Below, one piece after another: positions 51,193 through 60,910 of a DNA stretch of 64,000 nucleotides (its first letter is position 1; the number at the start of each line of letters is the position of its first letter). Position numbers and translations under genes: made by a program. Source of the DNA: Rhodospirillales bacterium (GTDB lineage Bacteria; Pseudomonadota; Alphaproteobacteria; SMXQ01); NCBI GenBank assembly GCA_018666775.1, contig JABIXC010000017.1, positions 496,001-560,000 on the forward strand. The letters are read 5' to 3'. Under the pieces are notes generated by a model that had not been told where the DNA came from, did not search any database, and worked only from the letters and a program-made list of their open reading frames with translations.

Positions 51193-52185
51193 TTAGCCGC
51201 CGTGGTTTTCCAGCAGTTCTTTGTGATCTTTATAAAGATTATCAATAAACCCAGAATTATCAATTTCACGAATGAAGTGGAAATCCCAAAGCGCCAATGG
51301 ATGGATGCGCGCGGCATCTCCATTCTTTTCGTCCTGCTTCAGGGCTTCTTGATAAACATTGCTGATAGCGTTCAGGTTCGGGAACAGTCTAGGCTCCAAT
51401 GTCGGGGCCAGATCGTCATAGAGCTTTTCAGCCATATCCCGATCAAGATCGCCTTCTTTTTTGTGCTTATCCATCAAGATTTTGATGGTTTCTTCCCGGT
51501 TGATCTTGAAATAGGCAATCCCTTCAAGCACGCCACGCAGCATCCGATCAATGATGTCTGGCTTTGTTTCGACCATGATCTTACTGGTGGAAACGGTCAT
51601 GAAATAGACCATGGGCTGAGGAGGAATTTCAATGACTTTCAATCCCATGCGCTTGGCAAATTCAAGCCGGGGTTGGCCCATAAAACAGGCATCACACTCA
51701 CCATCATTGACCATATCCAACAAGCTTTTACGGTTCAGCTGTTTGGTGCCATCGGGCAATTCAACGCGGTCTTCCTTGATGATTTCAACCTGATCGGTAT
51801 CCGGATTAAGGCCAGCTTGTTTCAAAGCCAGCCAAGTGTTCAGACCCGGATGACGACCACGAGAGCCAAATTTCTTACCCCGCACATCTTCCATCGTGTT
51901 GATGCCGGCATCTTCGCGAGTAATCAGCTGAACATTATTGAAGCTGACGCTCTGGCCAAGATACGCCCAGGTATCACCTTGAGCACGTCGGGCATAGGTT
52001 GACACGTGGTTGCCAGACACGAATTCGACTTCGCCCGTAGGCACCAAATCATGCGCATCTTCGCGGTTGATGATTTTATCAAAATCAACATCCAGATTTT
52101 GCCGTTCCCAGCCACCACTTTCATTGATGACATGCATCAATGCTAAATGACTATCAGACCGATAGGGGAAATTTACGTGGTCCAA
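51193..52185 (-). CDS. NMT1/THI5-fold (SBP-like) protein without signal peptide
   Basis: A 330-residue protein of the NMT1/SsuA-like binding fold. TTG is the start codon, with AAGGAG eight bases upstream; the encoded N-terminus (MDHVNFPYRSDSHLALMHVI) has no signal sequence, so the protein is probably cytosolic. Segments TYARRAQGDTWAYLGQSVSF, EDVRGKKFGSRGRHPGLNTW and CDACFMGQPRLEFAKRMG mark the ligand-binding domains. Cytosolic members of this fold include the 4,5-dihydroxyphthalate decarboxylase group and HMP precursor synthases; this one is more distant from the decarboxylases than the two other copies in the window. It lies 30 bp downstream of the TctC-like gene. Confidence 0.72.
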   Translation of the reverse strand: MDHVNFPYRSDSHLALMHVINESGGWERQNLDVDFDKIINREDAHDLVPTGEVEFVSGNHVSTYARRAQGDTWAYLGQSVSFNNVQLITREDAGINTMEDVRGKKFGSRGRHPGLNTWLALKQAGLNPDTDQVEIIKEDRVELPDGTKQLNRKSLLDMVNDGECDACFMGQPRLEFAKRMGLKVIEIPPQPMVYFMTVSTSKIMVETKPDIIDRMLRGVLEGIAYFKINREETIKILMDKHKKEGDLDRDMAEKLYDDLAPTLEPRLFPNLNAISNVYQEALKQDEKNGDAARIHPLALWDFHFIREIDNSGFIDNLYKDHKELLENHGG

Positions 52186-52215
52186 AGCGTTTCTCCTTAC
52201 TTTTTTATAGTTGGT

Positions 52216-53559
52216 TTAATTACAGCTGACGGATCTGACTTCACCGCCATTTTTGGAATAATCTATGTCGCATTTCAAGCCGGGCTTTAACTTTTTACGC
52301 GCGGCCTTCTTCCCAGCGATTTTTATCTTTGTACGGCTAGAGCTAACTTTGGCCTTATGGGTTGCCCCACCTTTAACCTTGAAAAACAAAAACCGCCCGC
52401 CGCGTTTGACGGCATCAAGCGTGACGCCTTTGACCTTGAACCCACCGGCATCAAACTTTTTGGCAAGCTTTGCCATTTCAGCATCCGACAACCTATCAGC
52501 AGGAAGCCCCTGATTGATGCGGATTTGACGAAGGAAATTGCTGATTGCCGGGTCTGGATAAGACGTGCTGTTTACAAGGTCAGCGATGTCGGCATGGGTC
52601 ATCGGATTAAAATCTGCGCTAAACTGGAAACGACCGAACTTGATAAATTCAGGGTCCACCACCACCTTTTTATAGGCCGCGCGATAAACATCGACAATTT
52701 CTTTCGGGGTCTTTGGTGGCAAGGCGTACCATTTATCGATCTGGTTTGTTTTGGACCAGAAATTGAAGGTTTTCTTGGCAAGACCAGACGTTTTACCCTT
52801 CATCAAGGCAGGCATGGTCGGCACATCCTGAAAGGAAATACGGCGCACAACTTTGCCATTGCTCAGCTCACCCAATTGGGAAAGCCCCCTGAATTTTCCC
52901 GTTTTTGACAGGCCTTTATGCATGGAGAGGGTTGAGGTGCCAAAAGCATCAATTTCACCGCGGCGAAGGGCCAACGCCAAAGCTGATGATCCCGGATAAC
53001 CCACCACAAATTTCACATTCCAGTTCAGGTATTCCGCACCCCAGACAACCATCTGGCCCCAACTACGGCTGCCATCAATGGTGCCGATGATGACGGGCTT
53101 TTGTGACTTGTCATTCAGGGCCGCAAATTTTGTTTTGCGCATGATGATGACAGAACCACCACGGGAAATAGCCCCGATATAGTTGTAATGGGTCGGGTTA
53201 TATTTCACGACCTTTTTGCGCAGGTTGTTTGGATCAAGATAGGAACTGCTGCCGCCCATCCACACCGTGCCATCACGTTTGGCCAGATTGTAGAAATAAT
53301 TGCTGGCCCGTACCCCGTGGCCTGCTGGCATGTTCCGATAAACAATCCGTGCATCGCCCGGCAAATATTTTTCTAAAAACCGCCCCACCAATCGCGTGGT
53401 GCCATCGGTGCCGCCACCTGGCGACGACCCAATAACCGCATTGATCCGGCCTTTGAATTTCACTTCGGCACTGGCCGTACTGTCGATGGAAACCAGTCCG
53501 GCGGCAAGAACACCACCAATGGCAATACTGGCAAGCTTTGTCATGGTTACTTTAGGCAT
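52216..53559 (-). CDS. TctC/Bug-type binding protein with basic C-terminal domain
   Basis: The 447-residue product has a signal peptide (residues about 1-31, hydrophobic core SIAIGGVLAAGLVSI, cleavage near ASA-EV) and the Bug/TctC fold: INAVIGSSPGGGTDGTTRLVG near 38, NMPAGHGVRASNYFYN near 81, and KTPKEIVDVYRAAYKKVVVD near 284. Normal TctC proteins end near residue 330. Here about 75 extra residues follow, with GGRFLFFKVKG near 385, a Lys-rich middle and two Cys near the end (LKCDIDY, VSCN). The same extra domain ends the partial gene at the right edge of the window. As the binding protein of a TTT system it would capture a carboxylate for the adjacent TctAB permease. Confidence 0.83.
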   Translation of the reverse strand: MPKVTMTKLASIAIGGVLAAGLVSIDSTASAEVKFKGRINAVIGSSPGGGTDGTTRLVGRFLEKYLPGDARIVYRNMPAGHGVRASNYFYNLAKRDGTVWMGGSSSYLDPNNLRKKVVKYNPTHYNYIGAISRGGSVIIMRKTKFAALNDKSQKPVIIGTIDGSRSWGQMVVWGAEYLNWNVKFVVGYPGSSALALALRRGEIDAFGTSTLSMHKGLSKTGKFRGLSQLGELSNGKVVRRISFQDVPTMPALMKGKTSGLAKKTFNFWSKTNQIDKWYALPPKTPKEIVDVYRAAYKKVVVDPEFIKFGRFQFSADFNPMTHADIADLVNSTSYPDPAISNFLRQIRINQGLPADRLSDAEMAKLAKKFDAGGFKVKGVTLDAVKRGGRFLFFKVKGGATHKAKVSSSRTKIKIAGKKAARKKLKPGLKCDIDYSKNGGEVRSVSCN

Positions 53560-53687
53560 CAGAACCTCCCTGATATCAAAATTAGTAAAGACGGGGTTGT
53601 TTTTATTATTGGGCCCTTTGCCCTTATTTCCCCATTAAAAAAATCATAGGCTAATTCGCCATTATCTCAAGTTTTCTGCCCAATCGC

Positions 53688-55658
53688 CTACCAATCATAG
53701 AGAAATGGCAGAAGAATTGGCTTTTGCCAGACCACAGAAATCACCGTATCGAACAGCCCGATCAAGATGCCTTCGGCCATCAGGCCCAGGATGAGCGCCA
53801 AACGCCAACTTCCGCCATAAACCCGGACATAAAGGATGGGCACAAGGAAGAAGCTGATGTGAAAACCGATCAGGAAAATACCTGCCAGAATTCCGGCAAT
53901 CCAGCCCGCCGCTTCCAGATAAAGCCGCGTCAGATTGCTGCTTTGGACCGGTGGCGCAAAGGCCCCGGGGTCACGTCTGTAGCGCACAAAATCAAGCGTC
54001 AGCTGCAATCCAGCCAGACAAATACCGATGCCCGTTATGAAATAGACATCCATAGCTGCCCTGATCGGCCATTTAACGGCTTCGGTCACGCCATAGACCA
54101 AAACCCCAAGAAAGATCAGGGTGAAGACAACCCCGCCAACGGACTGGGCCCTTGGCTGGTCTTCTTCCATATAATAATCCATGTCGACCTTGGCTTTTTT
54201 GCGGTTTCGCCACATCGGGAAAAACACGGTCATAACGATGATTACCGCAATAATCATCACGCCCGGCGTCAGCATCCAGTCGAATGAATACCGGTCCATG
54301 GACAGCCATAAATAGGTTTGGATTTGTGGCCCCAACACCACCGCCACCAAAACCGGCGGTCGCGGCCAGCCATAGCGGCGCATGTAAAACCCGATAAAGG
54401 CAAACACCACCAGTGTGGCCAAATCCTGATAGGTCGATTTGACGCCATAGGCGGCGGCAATGGTGAAAATCAGGGTCATGGGGACAACCACGTAGAACGG
54501 CATGACCGAAACCTTGGCAAAGGTACCGGCCAAGCCCATGGAAAGCCCGGTCGCCAGGAAATTCGCCAGCACAATCACCGTCAACATGGAATAAATCAGA
54601 TGCTTATTCGTGGTGATCATCGCTTCGCCGGGCGAAATGCCCACGGCAGCAAAGGTCACCAGTACCAGTGCCATTGACGTAGACCCCGGAATTCCGAAGA
54701 ACATGGTGGGAATTAATGCACCGCCTTCTTTGGCATTGTTGGAGCTTTCGGGTGCGATCACACCGCGCACGTCCCCCTTGCCAAAGTTTTCGGTATTTTT
54801 TTCGGTCTGCGCCGCATGGGCATAGGCAAACCAATCAGCAACGGAACTGCCAAGCCCCGGCAAAATGCCAATCCAGACTCCAACGATGGAACACCGCGTC
54901 ACCAGCCACCAGTTTTTCCAGGCATCCCGGACGCCCTGCATCAAACCGCTGCCCAGTTTGCCGGTGTCCGAAATGGTGGATCGGCGAACGGATAGATCAA
55001 TTAATTCTGGCACCGCAAACAGGCCAAGGCCCACAAGGGCGATATGAACCCCATCCCACAGGTAATAGCCTTCAAAGGTAAAGCGCTCAACCCCGGTTCG
55101 GGCTTCGGTGCCAATCAATGAAACGGCAAGGCCAAAGGCTGCGGCCATCAAGCCCTTTACCGGTGCATTGCCACTCAGGATGCCAACGGCGCTCAAGCCC
55201 CAAAGCACCAGCATCAATAGCTCTGGTGATCCCAACAGAAGGACAAGGGGGGAAACAATGGGTAAAGACAGAAAGAACACTACACCACCGATTAACCCAC
55301 CCATCAACGATGCCATGTAGGCAGCACCAAAGGCGCGTTTTGCTTCGCCTTTGCGCGCCATGGGGTGGCCATCAATGATGGTGGCTTGTGATCCCGATCC
55401 CCCCGGTACAGCAATCAGCACGGACGGAAAGGTATTGGCCGTATTGGAAATAATGGTAATGCCAAACAAAAGAGCAATCACTTCATAGGGCTGCATGGTC
55501 ATGGCAATGGGAAGTGACATTGCCAACAGGGTAGAAGACCCAACGCCCGGGAGGGCTGCAAAAATGCTACTGGCGACAACCGCAATAATCATTAATAGCA
55601 AAGGCTTGGTCTGCAAAATGCCGCCAATGCCTTTGGAAATCAGACTCCAGTCATCCAT
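53688..55658 (-). CDS. Tripartite tricarboxylate transporter, fused TctA-TctB permease, copy 1
   Basis: A 656-residue membrane protein. Residues about 1-495 are TctA-like, with FAALPGVGSSTLLAMSLPIA near 34, the GGSGSQATIIDGHPMARKGE block near 86, GILPGLGSSVADWFAYAHAA near 263 and APESSNNAKEGGALIPTMFF near 303. Residues about 515-655 hold four further spans that match TctB in size and place. TctA and TctB are usually separate; here they are one chain. It is followed by the TctC-like gene 128 bp downstream on the same strand, so the whole carrier is encoded together. TTT systems take up citrate, tartrate, terephthalate and similar carboxylates. It is divergent from a second copy. Confidence 0.9.
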   Translation of the reverse strand: MDDWSLISKGIGGILQTKPLLLMIIAVVASSIFAALPGVGSSTLLAMSLPIAMTMQPYEVIALLFGITIISNTANTFPSVLIAVPGGSGSQATIIDGHPMARKGEAKRAFGAAYMASLMGGLIGGVVFFLSLPIVSPLVLLLGSPELLMLVLWGLSAVGILSGNAPVKGLMAAAFGLAVSLIGTEARTGVERFTFEGYYLWDGVHIALVGLGLFAVPELIDLSVRRSTISDTGKLGSGLMQGVRDAWKNWWLVTRCSIVGVWIGILPGLGSSVADWFAYAHAAQTEKNTENFGKGDVRGVIAPESSNNAKEGGALIPTMFFGIPGSTSMALVLVTFAAVGISPGEAMITTNKHLIYSMLTVIVLANFLATGLSMGLAGTFAKVSVMPFYVVVPMTLIFTIAAAYGVKSTYQDLATLVVFAFIGFYMRRYGWPRPPVLVAVVLGPQIQTYLWLSMDRYSFDWMLTPGVMIIAVIIVMTVFFPMWRNRKKAKVDMDYYMEEDQPRAQSVGGVVFTLIFLGVLVYGVTEAVKWPIRAAMDVYFITGIGICLAGLQLTLDFVRYRRDPGAFAPPVQSSNLTRLYLEAAGWIAGILAGIFLIGFHISFFLVPILYVRVYGGSWRLALILGLMAEGILIGLFDTVISVVWQKPILLPFLYDW

Positions 55659-55870
55659 GACTTAAATTCCACCCATATGTTTTTTTATCATTATATTATA
55701 AGGCCATACTAGCAGAATGCTATTGCGAGTACAGAGCGATCCACCGGCTCTTGCGGGTTTTCCAAAATATCGTCACAATGCGCAGCATGGCCGGTTAACT
55801 GGCGAGGGGAATGGTCATGGAAATGGCCAAAATAATAATAATCTATAAACAGTAAGCACCGGCGGTCATC

Positions 55871-57853
55871 ATGGAACTTTACGATTTAGACGCGATTCTG
55901 GCGGGGCTCGCTGGGGTAACCGCACCAAAGGCCCTGACCTTGATGGCCTTTGGGGTCATCGCATCCAGCTTTTTTGCGGCTATGCCGGGGATCGGGTCTT
56001 TATTATTCCTATCAATGACCATCCCCTATGCCATGACGCTTGATCCCTTTTCCTGTATCGCACTGTTGTTAGGGATCGGGGTCGTTTCCAACACGGCCAA
56101 TACCTTTTCATCTGTGCTGATTGCCGTCCCTGGTAGTGCCGGGTCCCAAGCCACCATTGTTGATGGCCACCCCATGGCGCGCAAAGGCGAAGCGCGGCGC
56201 GCATTTGGTGCAGCCTTTACCGCATCTGCCCTTGGCGGATTGTTCGGCGGTGTTGTTTTTGTCCTCTCCCTTCCCATCATGAAGCCCATGGTGCTGGCCT
56301 TTGGATCGCCTGATTTCCTGATGCTGGTCCTTTGGGGGTTAAGCGCGGTTGCTATTTTATCAGGCAATGCACCCATCAAAGGATTGATGGCCGCATTTTT
56401 AGGACTGGGCATTTCGCTGATCGGCACCGATGCACGCACGGGGATTGAGCGTTTCACCTTCGAAGACTATTACCTGTGGGATGGGGTTCATATTGTACTG
56501 GTTGCCCTTGGGGTATTCGCCATTCCTGAACTGGTTGATCTTTCCATCAGGCGCACCAGCGTGTCCGACAGCGGCAAGCTGGGCAGCGGGTTATGGCAAG
56601 GCGTCAAGGATGTGTTCATCCATTGGTGGTTGATGATCCGGTGTTCCATCGTTGGGGTTTGGGTTGGCATGTTGCCGGGGCTGGGCAGTTCCGTTGCCGA
56701 CTGGTTCGCCTATGCCCATGCGGTGCAGACCGAAAAAAATACCGAGAATTTTGGCAAGGGCGACGTGCGCGGGGTGATCGCGCCGGAAAGTTCTAACAAT
56801 GCCAAAGAAGGCGGTGCATTAATTCCCACCACCATCTTTGGCGTTCCCGGTTCCACGTCTTATGCGTTGATGCTGGTGGCCTTTATTGCTGTTGGCATTA
56901 AACCCGGCGAGACCATGTTAACAACCCAATTGCCGTACTTGTACGGCATGATCTGGGTTTTGGTCATTGCCAACCTGTTTGCAACGGGGCTGGCCATTGG
57001 GTTTTCAAATATTTTTGCCAAAGCTTCCGTGATGCCATTCCAGATTATTGTACCCATGGCTTTGGTGCTGTGCACCGTTGCGGCCTTCAGCGCCAGTTTT
57101 TCCCATGCCGACCTTTTGATGTTGCTTATTTTTTCCATTATTGGGCTGGTCATGAAACGACTGGGCTGGCCGCGCCCACCCCTGTTGGTGGCCGTTGTTC
57201 TGGGCCCGCAATTACAGAATTACCTGTGGCTGTCCATTGATCGCTATGGCTTTGAATGGCTGGGGCGCCCTGCCGTGTTGGTGCTTCTGGCCTTGATCAT
57301 CGTCACCGTGTTTTATCCGCTTTACAAACAATGGCGGTCTAAAAAAGAATCCATGCATATGGACATTACATCTGATGGCCGTGTTTCCCATGGCCGCAAT
57401 ATTGTTGCCGTATGTGGCTATATCGGGCTTGCGGTTGGCGCTGCCATGATGGCGCTGGATTGGCCCATGAAGGCCGCCCTTGGGGTTTATTTTGTTTCAG
57501 GGTTTGTTGTCTTTCTTGGCTTGACCCAGATTGCCCTTGATTGCAGGACCCTGAAAAAGGAACGCGCCAGCAGTGAGGTGCTGGAACCGGTTCGCTGGAT
57601 CGGTGAGAGAGAAAAGGAAATTGCCTATTGGATCGCGGGTCTTGGGGCCAGCGTCTTGATCCTGGGCTTTCACATCACCTTTTTTGTCTTCCCGCTGCTC
57701 TATTCAAGACGCTACGGATCAAGCTGGCGCACCGCCCTGTTCCTTGGGGTTTTGGCAGAATGCTTGTTGATCGGGCTGTTTGATACCCTGATCCACATCG
57801 TCTGGCCGGAGACTTATCTTAATATTCTAACCGGGATTGAATTCATCAAATAA
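55871..57853 (+). CDS. Tripartite tricarboxylate transporter, fused TctA-TctB permease, copy 2
   Basis: A 660-residue paralogue of the divergent TctAB gene, with the same fusion layout. TctA blocks are FFAAMPGIGSLLFLSMTIPY near 36, GSAGSQATIVDGHPMARKGE near 90, GMLPGLGSSVADWFAYAHAV near 266 and APESSNNAKEGGALIPTTIF near 305; the TctB part covers about 500-655. Long stretches around the conserved loops are nearly identical to copy 1, others differ, so the two probably have different substrates. No binding-protein gene follows it: the next gene is convergent 11 bp away. It may share the TctC-like protein of copy 1 or use one encoded elsewhere. Confidence 0.89.
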   Translation: MELYDLDAILAGLAGVTAPKALTLMAFGVIASSFFAAMPGIGSLLFLSMTIPYAMTLDPFSCIALLLGIGVVSNTANTFSSVLIAVPGSAGSQATIVDGHPMARKGEARRAFGAAFTASALGGLFGGVVFVLSLPIMKPMVLAFGSPDFLMLVLWGLSAVAILSGNAPIKGLMAAFLGLGISLIGTDARTGIERFTFEDYYLWDGVHIVLVALGVFAIPELVDLSIRRTSVSDSGKLGSGLWQGVKDVFIHWWLMIRCSIVGVWVGMLPGLGSSVADWFAYAHAVQTEKNTENFGKGDVRGVIAPESSNNAKEGGALIPTTIFGVPGSTSYALMLVAFIAVGIKPGETMLTTQLPYLYGMIWVLVIANLFATGLAIGFSNIFAKASVMPFQIIVPMALVLCTVAAFSASFSHADLLMLLIFSIIGLVMKRLGWPRPPLLVAVVLGPQLQNYLWLSIDRYGFEWLGRPAVLVLLALIIVTVFYPLYKQWRSKKESMHMDITSDGRVSHGRNIVAVCGYIGLAVGAAMMALDWPMKAALGVYFVSGFVVFLGLTQIALDCRTLKKERASSEVLEPVRWIGEREKEIAYWIAGLGASVLILGFHITFFVFPLLYSRRYGSSWRTALFLGVLAECLLIGLFDTLIHIVWPETYLNILTGIEFIK

Positions 57854-57864
57854 GATCAGCGTAA

Positions 57865-58638
57865 CTATTCGCCTTTATGGGCCTTTTCGGTGCGCTGCAA
57901 TAAATCACGCAACACGGCCAGTTCAGAATCTTTGGGCGGTTCGGTTTCCGCCAAATCATCAGAAAACCGGATATCCCAACCCGTTGCTTCGCGCACACAA
58001 TCGCGGGTAACGCCTTGATGAAGATGGGTCATCATCAGTTCACGGGTTTGGGGATCTGGTTGCAAAACCCCAAGATCGGTCACAATCTGGGTTGGGCCAT
58101 CGCCGCGAAGCCCCGCACGCGCACGCGCATTACCCCCGTCAAGGAACCCGGCCGTTGTCACAAAATCGATCTTTTTAACAAAAGTTCTGGGGTTCTGGGT
58201 GGTCACCACCATCACCGATTTTGAATGATCCGCAATTTCCGGCGCACCACCGGCACCGGGCAGGCGCACCTTTGGGTTATCATAATCGCCGATCACGGTC
58301 GTGTTCAGATTTCCAAACCGGTCAATCTGGGCGCACCCCAAAAAACCAATATCAATATGGCCACCCTGGAGCCAATAGCGAAAAATTTCAGCCGTGGACA
58401 CAACCGTATCCGCATTGATCGCCAAATCACCATCGCCAATTGAAAGGGGCAACACATCAGGCTTCGCCCCGATAGGACCAGATTCGTAAATCAACACGAC
58501 ATCGGGCGCATGGGTAAGCCTAGCAAGATTGGCCGCGGTTGACGGAAGCCCGATACCGACAAAACACACCGTGCCGTTTTTCAAAACCCGCGATGCGGCA
58601 ACGGTCATCATTTCACTGGTAGTGAAATCCCCAGCCAT
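57865..58638 (-). CDS. catJ: 3-oxoadipate CoA-transferase, beta subunit (CatJ type)
   Basis: A 257-residue subunit of a class I (glutaconate-type) CoA-transferase. The catalytic glutamate is expected in LIYESGPIGAKP near residue 50; the GAGGAPEIADHSKSVMVV and DFVTTAGFLDGGNARARAGL blocks match CatJ-like proteins. The start overlaps the stop of the alpha subunit as TGATG. With PcaHG encoded directly upstream, the likely reaction is succinyl-CoA + 3-oxoadipate to succinate + 3-oxoadipyl-CoA, and PcaF near 11.3 kb would finish the route. Confidence 0.83.
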   Translation of the reverse strand: MAGDFTTSEMMTVAASRVLKNGTVCFVGIGLPSTAANLARLTHAPDVVLIYESGPIGAKPDVLPLSIGDGDLAINADTVVSTAEIFRYWLQGGHIDIGFLGCAQIDRFGNLNTTVIGDYDNPKVRLPGAGGAPEIADHSKSVMVVTTQNPRTFVKKIDFVTTAGFLDGGNARARAGLRGDGPTQIVTDLGVLQPDPQTRELMMTHLHQGVTRDCVREATGWDIRFSDDLAETEPPKDSELAVLRDLLQRTEKAHKGE

Positions 58639-59495
58639 CAAGTCGATGCCCCCAAATGGGTTTTTCCGAGAACATTTTTAAATTCTGAAAAATCATTGGT
58701 GTCCAAAACGTGGCGCTTCATCCAATCGGTAAACCTGTCGCGGTCCTGGGCAATCGCGTCCCATGCCATGTAAAAGCTGTTATCGCGATCATAATAGCCT
58801 TGCGCATAAGACGGGAAAGACCCACCCGGCTCCACACACACAGCAGCAACAGACCAGTGCGGCAAAATACAGGCATTGGGCGGCGCATCCAGATCATCAA
58901 CAATTTCCTCGACTGTGACGATGGCGCGATCGGCCGCCAATGCCGCTTCTTTTTGCAATCCAATAATGCCGTAAATCAGAACATTGCCCTTTCGGTCCGC
59001 GCGCTGGGCATGGATCATGGTCACGTCTGGGCGAAGTGCCGGCACCGCCATCAATTCTTCACCGGTAAACGGGCAGGTCACCGTTTTGATGCGATCGTTA
59101 TGGGCCACAAGATCAGTCTGTTGGGATCCCCGCAACACTGCAAATGGCAGGTTGGATGCCCCAGCGACAAAGGCATTGGCCATGCAGGAATGTGAATATT
59201 CCTCAATTTCCAGCGCACAGGGCCAATTGTGTTCCACCGCATCGCGCAACCGGTGCAACGACCCAACGCCGGGGTTCCCCCCCCATGCAAATACCAACTT
59301 TGAGGCGCACCCCATACCGATCATCTGATCATAAATCAGATCAGGGGTCATGCGGATCAAAGTCAGGTCCGTGATGGATTGGCGAATAACCTCATGGGCC
59401 ACCGCCAAGGGGATAAGGTGGGTAAACCCCTCTAATGCGACCGTATCCCCATCATGGATATGCGCTTTGACCGCTTCTTTCAGGGTGCAAATCAT
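58638..59495 (-). CDS. catI: 3-oxoadipate CoA-transferase, alpha subunit (CatI type)
   Basis: A 285-residue alpha subunit with the family order: MICTLKEAVKAHIHDGDTVA at the start, EGFTHLIPLAVAHEVIRQ, the Gly-rich FAWGGNPGVGSLHRLRDAVE near 70 and VPALRPDVTMIHAQRADRKG near 152. It resembles CatI of the beta-ketoadipate pathway more than the GctA-like subunit near 13 kb. It lies 15 bp downstream of pcaG and is followed by catJ with overlapping codons, giving a pcaHG-catIJ operon on the minus strand. Confidence 0.83.
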   Translation of the reverse strand: MICTLKEAVKAHIHDGDTVALEGFTHLIPLAVAHEVIRQSITDLTLIRMTPDLIYDQMIGMGCASKLVFAWGGNPGVGSLHRLRDAVEHNWPCALEIEEYSHSCMANAFVAGASNLPFAVLRGSQQTDLVAHNDRIKTVTCPFTGEELMAVPALRPDVTMIHAQRADRKGNVLIYGIIGLQKEAALAADRAIVTVEEIVDDLDAPPNACILPHWSVAAVCVEPGGSFPSYAQGYYDRDNSFYMAWDAIAQDRDRFTDWMKRHVLDTNDFSEFKNVLGKTHLGAST

Positions 59496-59510
59496 TTAAC
59501 CAGCCCCATA

Positions 59511-60089
59511 TCAGGCATCAAAGAAGACAGTTTCATGGTCACCTTGCAGATGAATGTCAAAACGATAAACCCCGTCTGACAGTTCCGCAATCAAGGTCGG
59601 TCGCCTTTTGGCATCGATGCTTTCCAGCACCGGGTCTTCGCTATTAGAGGGTTCATCGGAAAAATAGAGCCGGGTAAAAACGTGGGCTTGCATGCCACGG
59701 GAAAAAACAATGATCCCAATGTGCGGTGCTTGTAACTGGTTTCCCGGCCCCGGAACCCGGCCCGGTTTAAGGGTTTCAAACCAGAACCCCCCATTAGTAT
59801 CGGTCATGGCCCGGCCAAACCCGGTAAACCCGTCGGTCAATGGCAAATCATCGCGCCCATCAACAGGATGAGCATAGCGCCCTGCCCCATTGGCCTGCCA
59901 AATCTCCACCATGGCATCATTGACGGCATCACCAACGCCATCAAATACCCGGCCTTCAATGCGGATACAATCAGATTGCCCAAGACCCGCCAAGCGGTTG
60001 CTGGCAATGCCTTTCCGCCCGTAATCCTCCGGGGTCAGGGAATAGGCAAAATAGGGTCCAACGGTCTGCGATGGGCTTTGTTTGGTCAT
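59511..60089 (-). CDS. pcaG: Protocatechuate 3,4-dioxygenase, alpha subunit
   Basis: A 192-residue intradiol dioxygenase alpha subunit of normal length: SQTVGPYFAYSL near residue 7, the IEGRVFDGVGDAVNDAMVEI strand near 44, QANGAGRYAHPVDGRDD, GFGRAMTDTNGGFWFETL and the C-terminal YRFDIHLQGDHETVFFD. The alpha subunit forms part of the active site but lacks the Fe ligands found in beta. It follows pcaH by 11 bp. Confidence 0.94.
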   Translation of the reverse strand: MTKQSPSQTVGPYFAYSLTPEDYGRKGIASNRLAGLGQSDCIRIEGRVFDGVGDAVNDAMVEIWQANGAGRYAHPVDGRDDLPLTDGFTGFGRAMTDTNGGFWFETLKPGRVPGPGNQLQAPHIGIIVFSRGMQAHVFTRLYFSDEPSNSEDPVLESIDAKRRPTLIAELSDGVYRFDIHLQGDHETVFFDA

Positions 60090-60100
60090 GATGCGCGCCC

Positions 60101-60805
60101 CTATTCCATAGGCGTGGCATTGTTGCCACGCAAGATGATGTCAAATTCATAGCCCAAAGCCCATTCCTGCACCGTGACATCCTGGGAATATTTCGCAATC
60201 AACCGTTCACGGGCTTCGGCATCAGGGATGGCCATAAACACCGGATCAAGGGCCAACAAGGGATCGCCCGGGAAATACATCTGGGTAATCAAGCGGGTCA
60301 CGAAGGCCGGGCCAAACAATGAAAAATGAATATGGGCAGGGCGGAACCCCTTGGGATGGTTTAGCCATGGATAACACCCGGGCCTAATTGAGGTAAACCG
60401 ATAGCATCCGTTTTCATCGGTGATGCACCGCCCGGAGCCGAAAAAATTGGGGTCAAGGGGGGCATCGTGCTGATCGGCGGTATGCACATAACGCCCCGTT
60501 GAATTTGCTTGCCAGATTTCCATCACGGTATGGGGAACAGGGTTGTCATTTTCATCGAGAACCCGTCCTTCAACCACAATGCGTTCGCCCAAAGGCGGGC
60601 CATCAACGACCGCATTTTTGGTCAGATCATCATCCAGATCATCCACGACCTCTGCCCCATAAACCGGGCCGGTTAATTCAGACAGGGTTTCTGGCAATGC
60701 CACCAGCGGCTTTGAAGGTGAGCGCAAGGTGGTCGATTTATATTCTGGGTATAAATACGGCGGCTGCTGCGTCCAATCCCTTGGCGCATATTTTTTATCG
60801 CTCAT
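60101..60805 (-). CDS. pcaH: Protocatechuate 3,4-dioxygenase, beta subunit
   Basis: A 234-residue catalytic subunit. It opens protocatechuate to 3-carboxy-cis,cis-muconate with O2. The Fe(III) ligands are visible in the usual order: Tyr in NSTGRYVHTADQ, Tyr in GCYPWLNHP and two His in RPAHIHFSLFG; the conserved Arg precedes them. The N-terminal RDWTQQPPYLYPEYKSTTLRSP is family-typical. It is the first gene of the pcaHG-catIJ operon and is divergent from a 4,5-dihydroxyphthalate-decarboxylase-like gene across a 105-bp gap. The following pathway genes pcaB, pcaC and pcaD are not in the window. Confidence 0.96.
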   Translation of the reverse strand: MSDKKYAPRDWTQQPPYLYPEYKSTTLRSPSKPLVALPETLSELTGPVYGAEVVDDLDDDLTKNAVVDGPPLGERIVVEGRVLDENDNPVPHTVMEIWQANSTGRYVHTADQHDAPLDPNFFGSGRCITDENGCYRFTSIRPGCYPWLNHPKGFRPAHIHFSLFGPAFVTRLITQMYFPGDPLLALDPVFMAIPDAEARERLIAKYSQDVTVQEWALGYEFDIILRGNNATPME

Positions 60806-60910
60806 CCTCTGTTCCCCATTTCATGCCAACAGCCTAAATATAGCTTGCCTCTGAGCCTTGGTACATGGTTCTGATGGTCTATTGTAATCTAATAAATACG
60901 GTAAGAAATC

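Noticed and set aside
51193-52185. Periplasmic ABC binding protein
   Set aside because: No signal peptide is encoded after the TTG start and no in-frame upstream start with one is seen; a cytosolic role is more likely.
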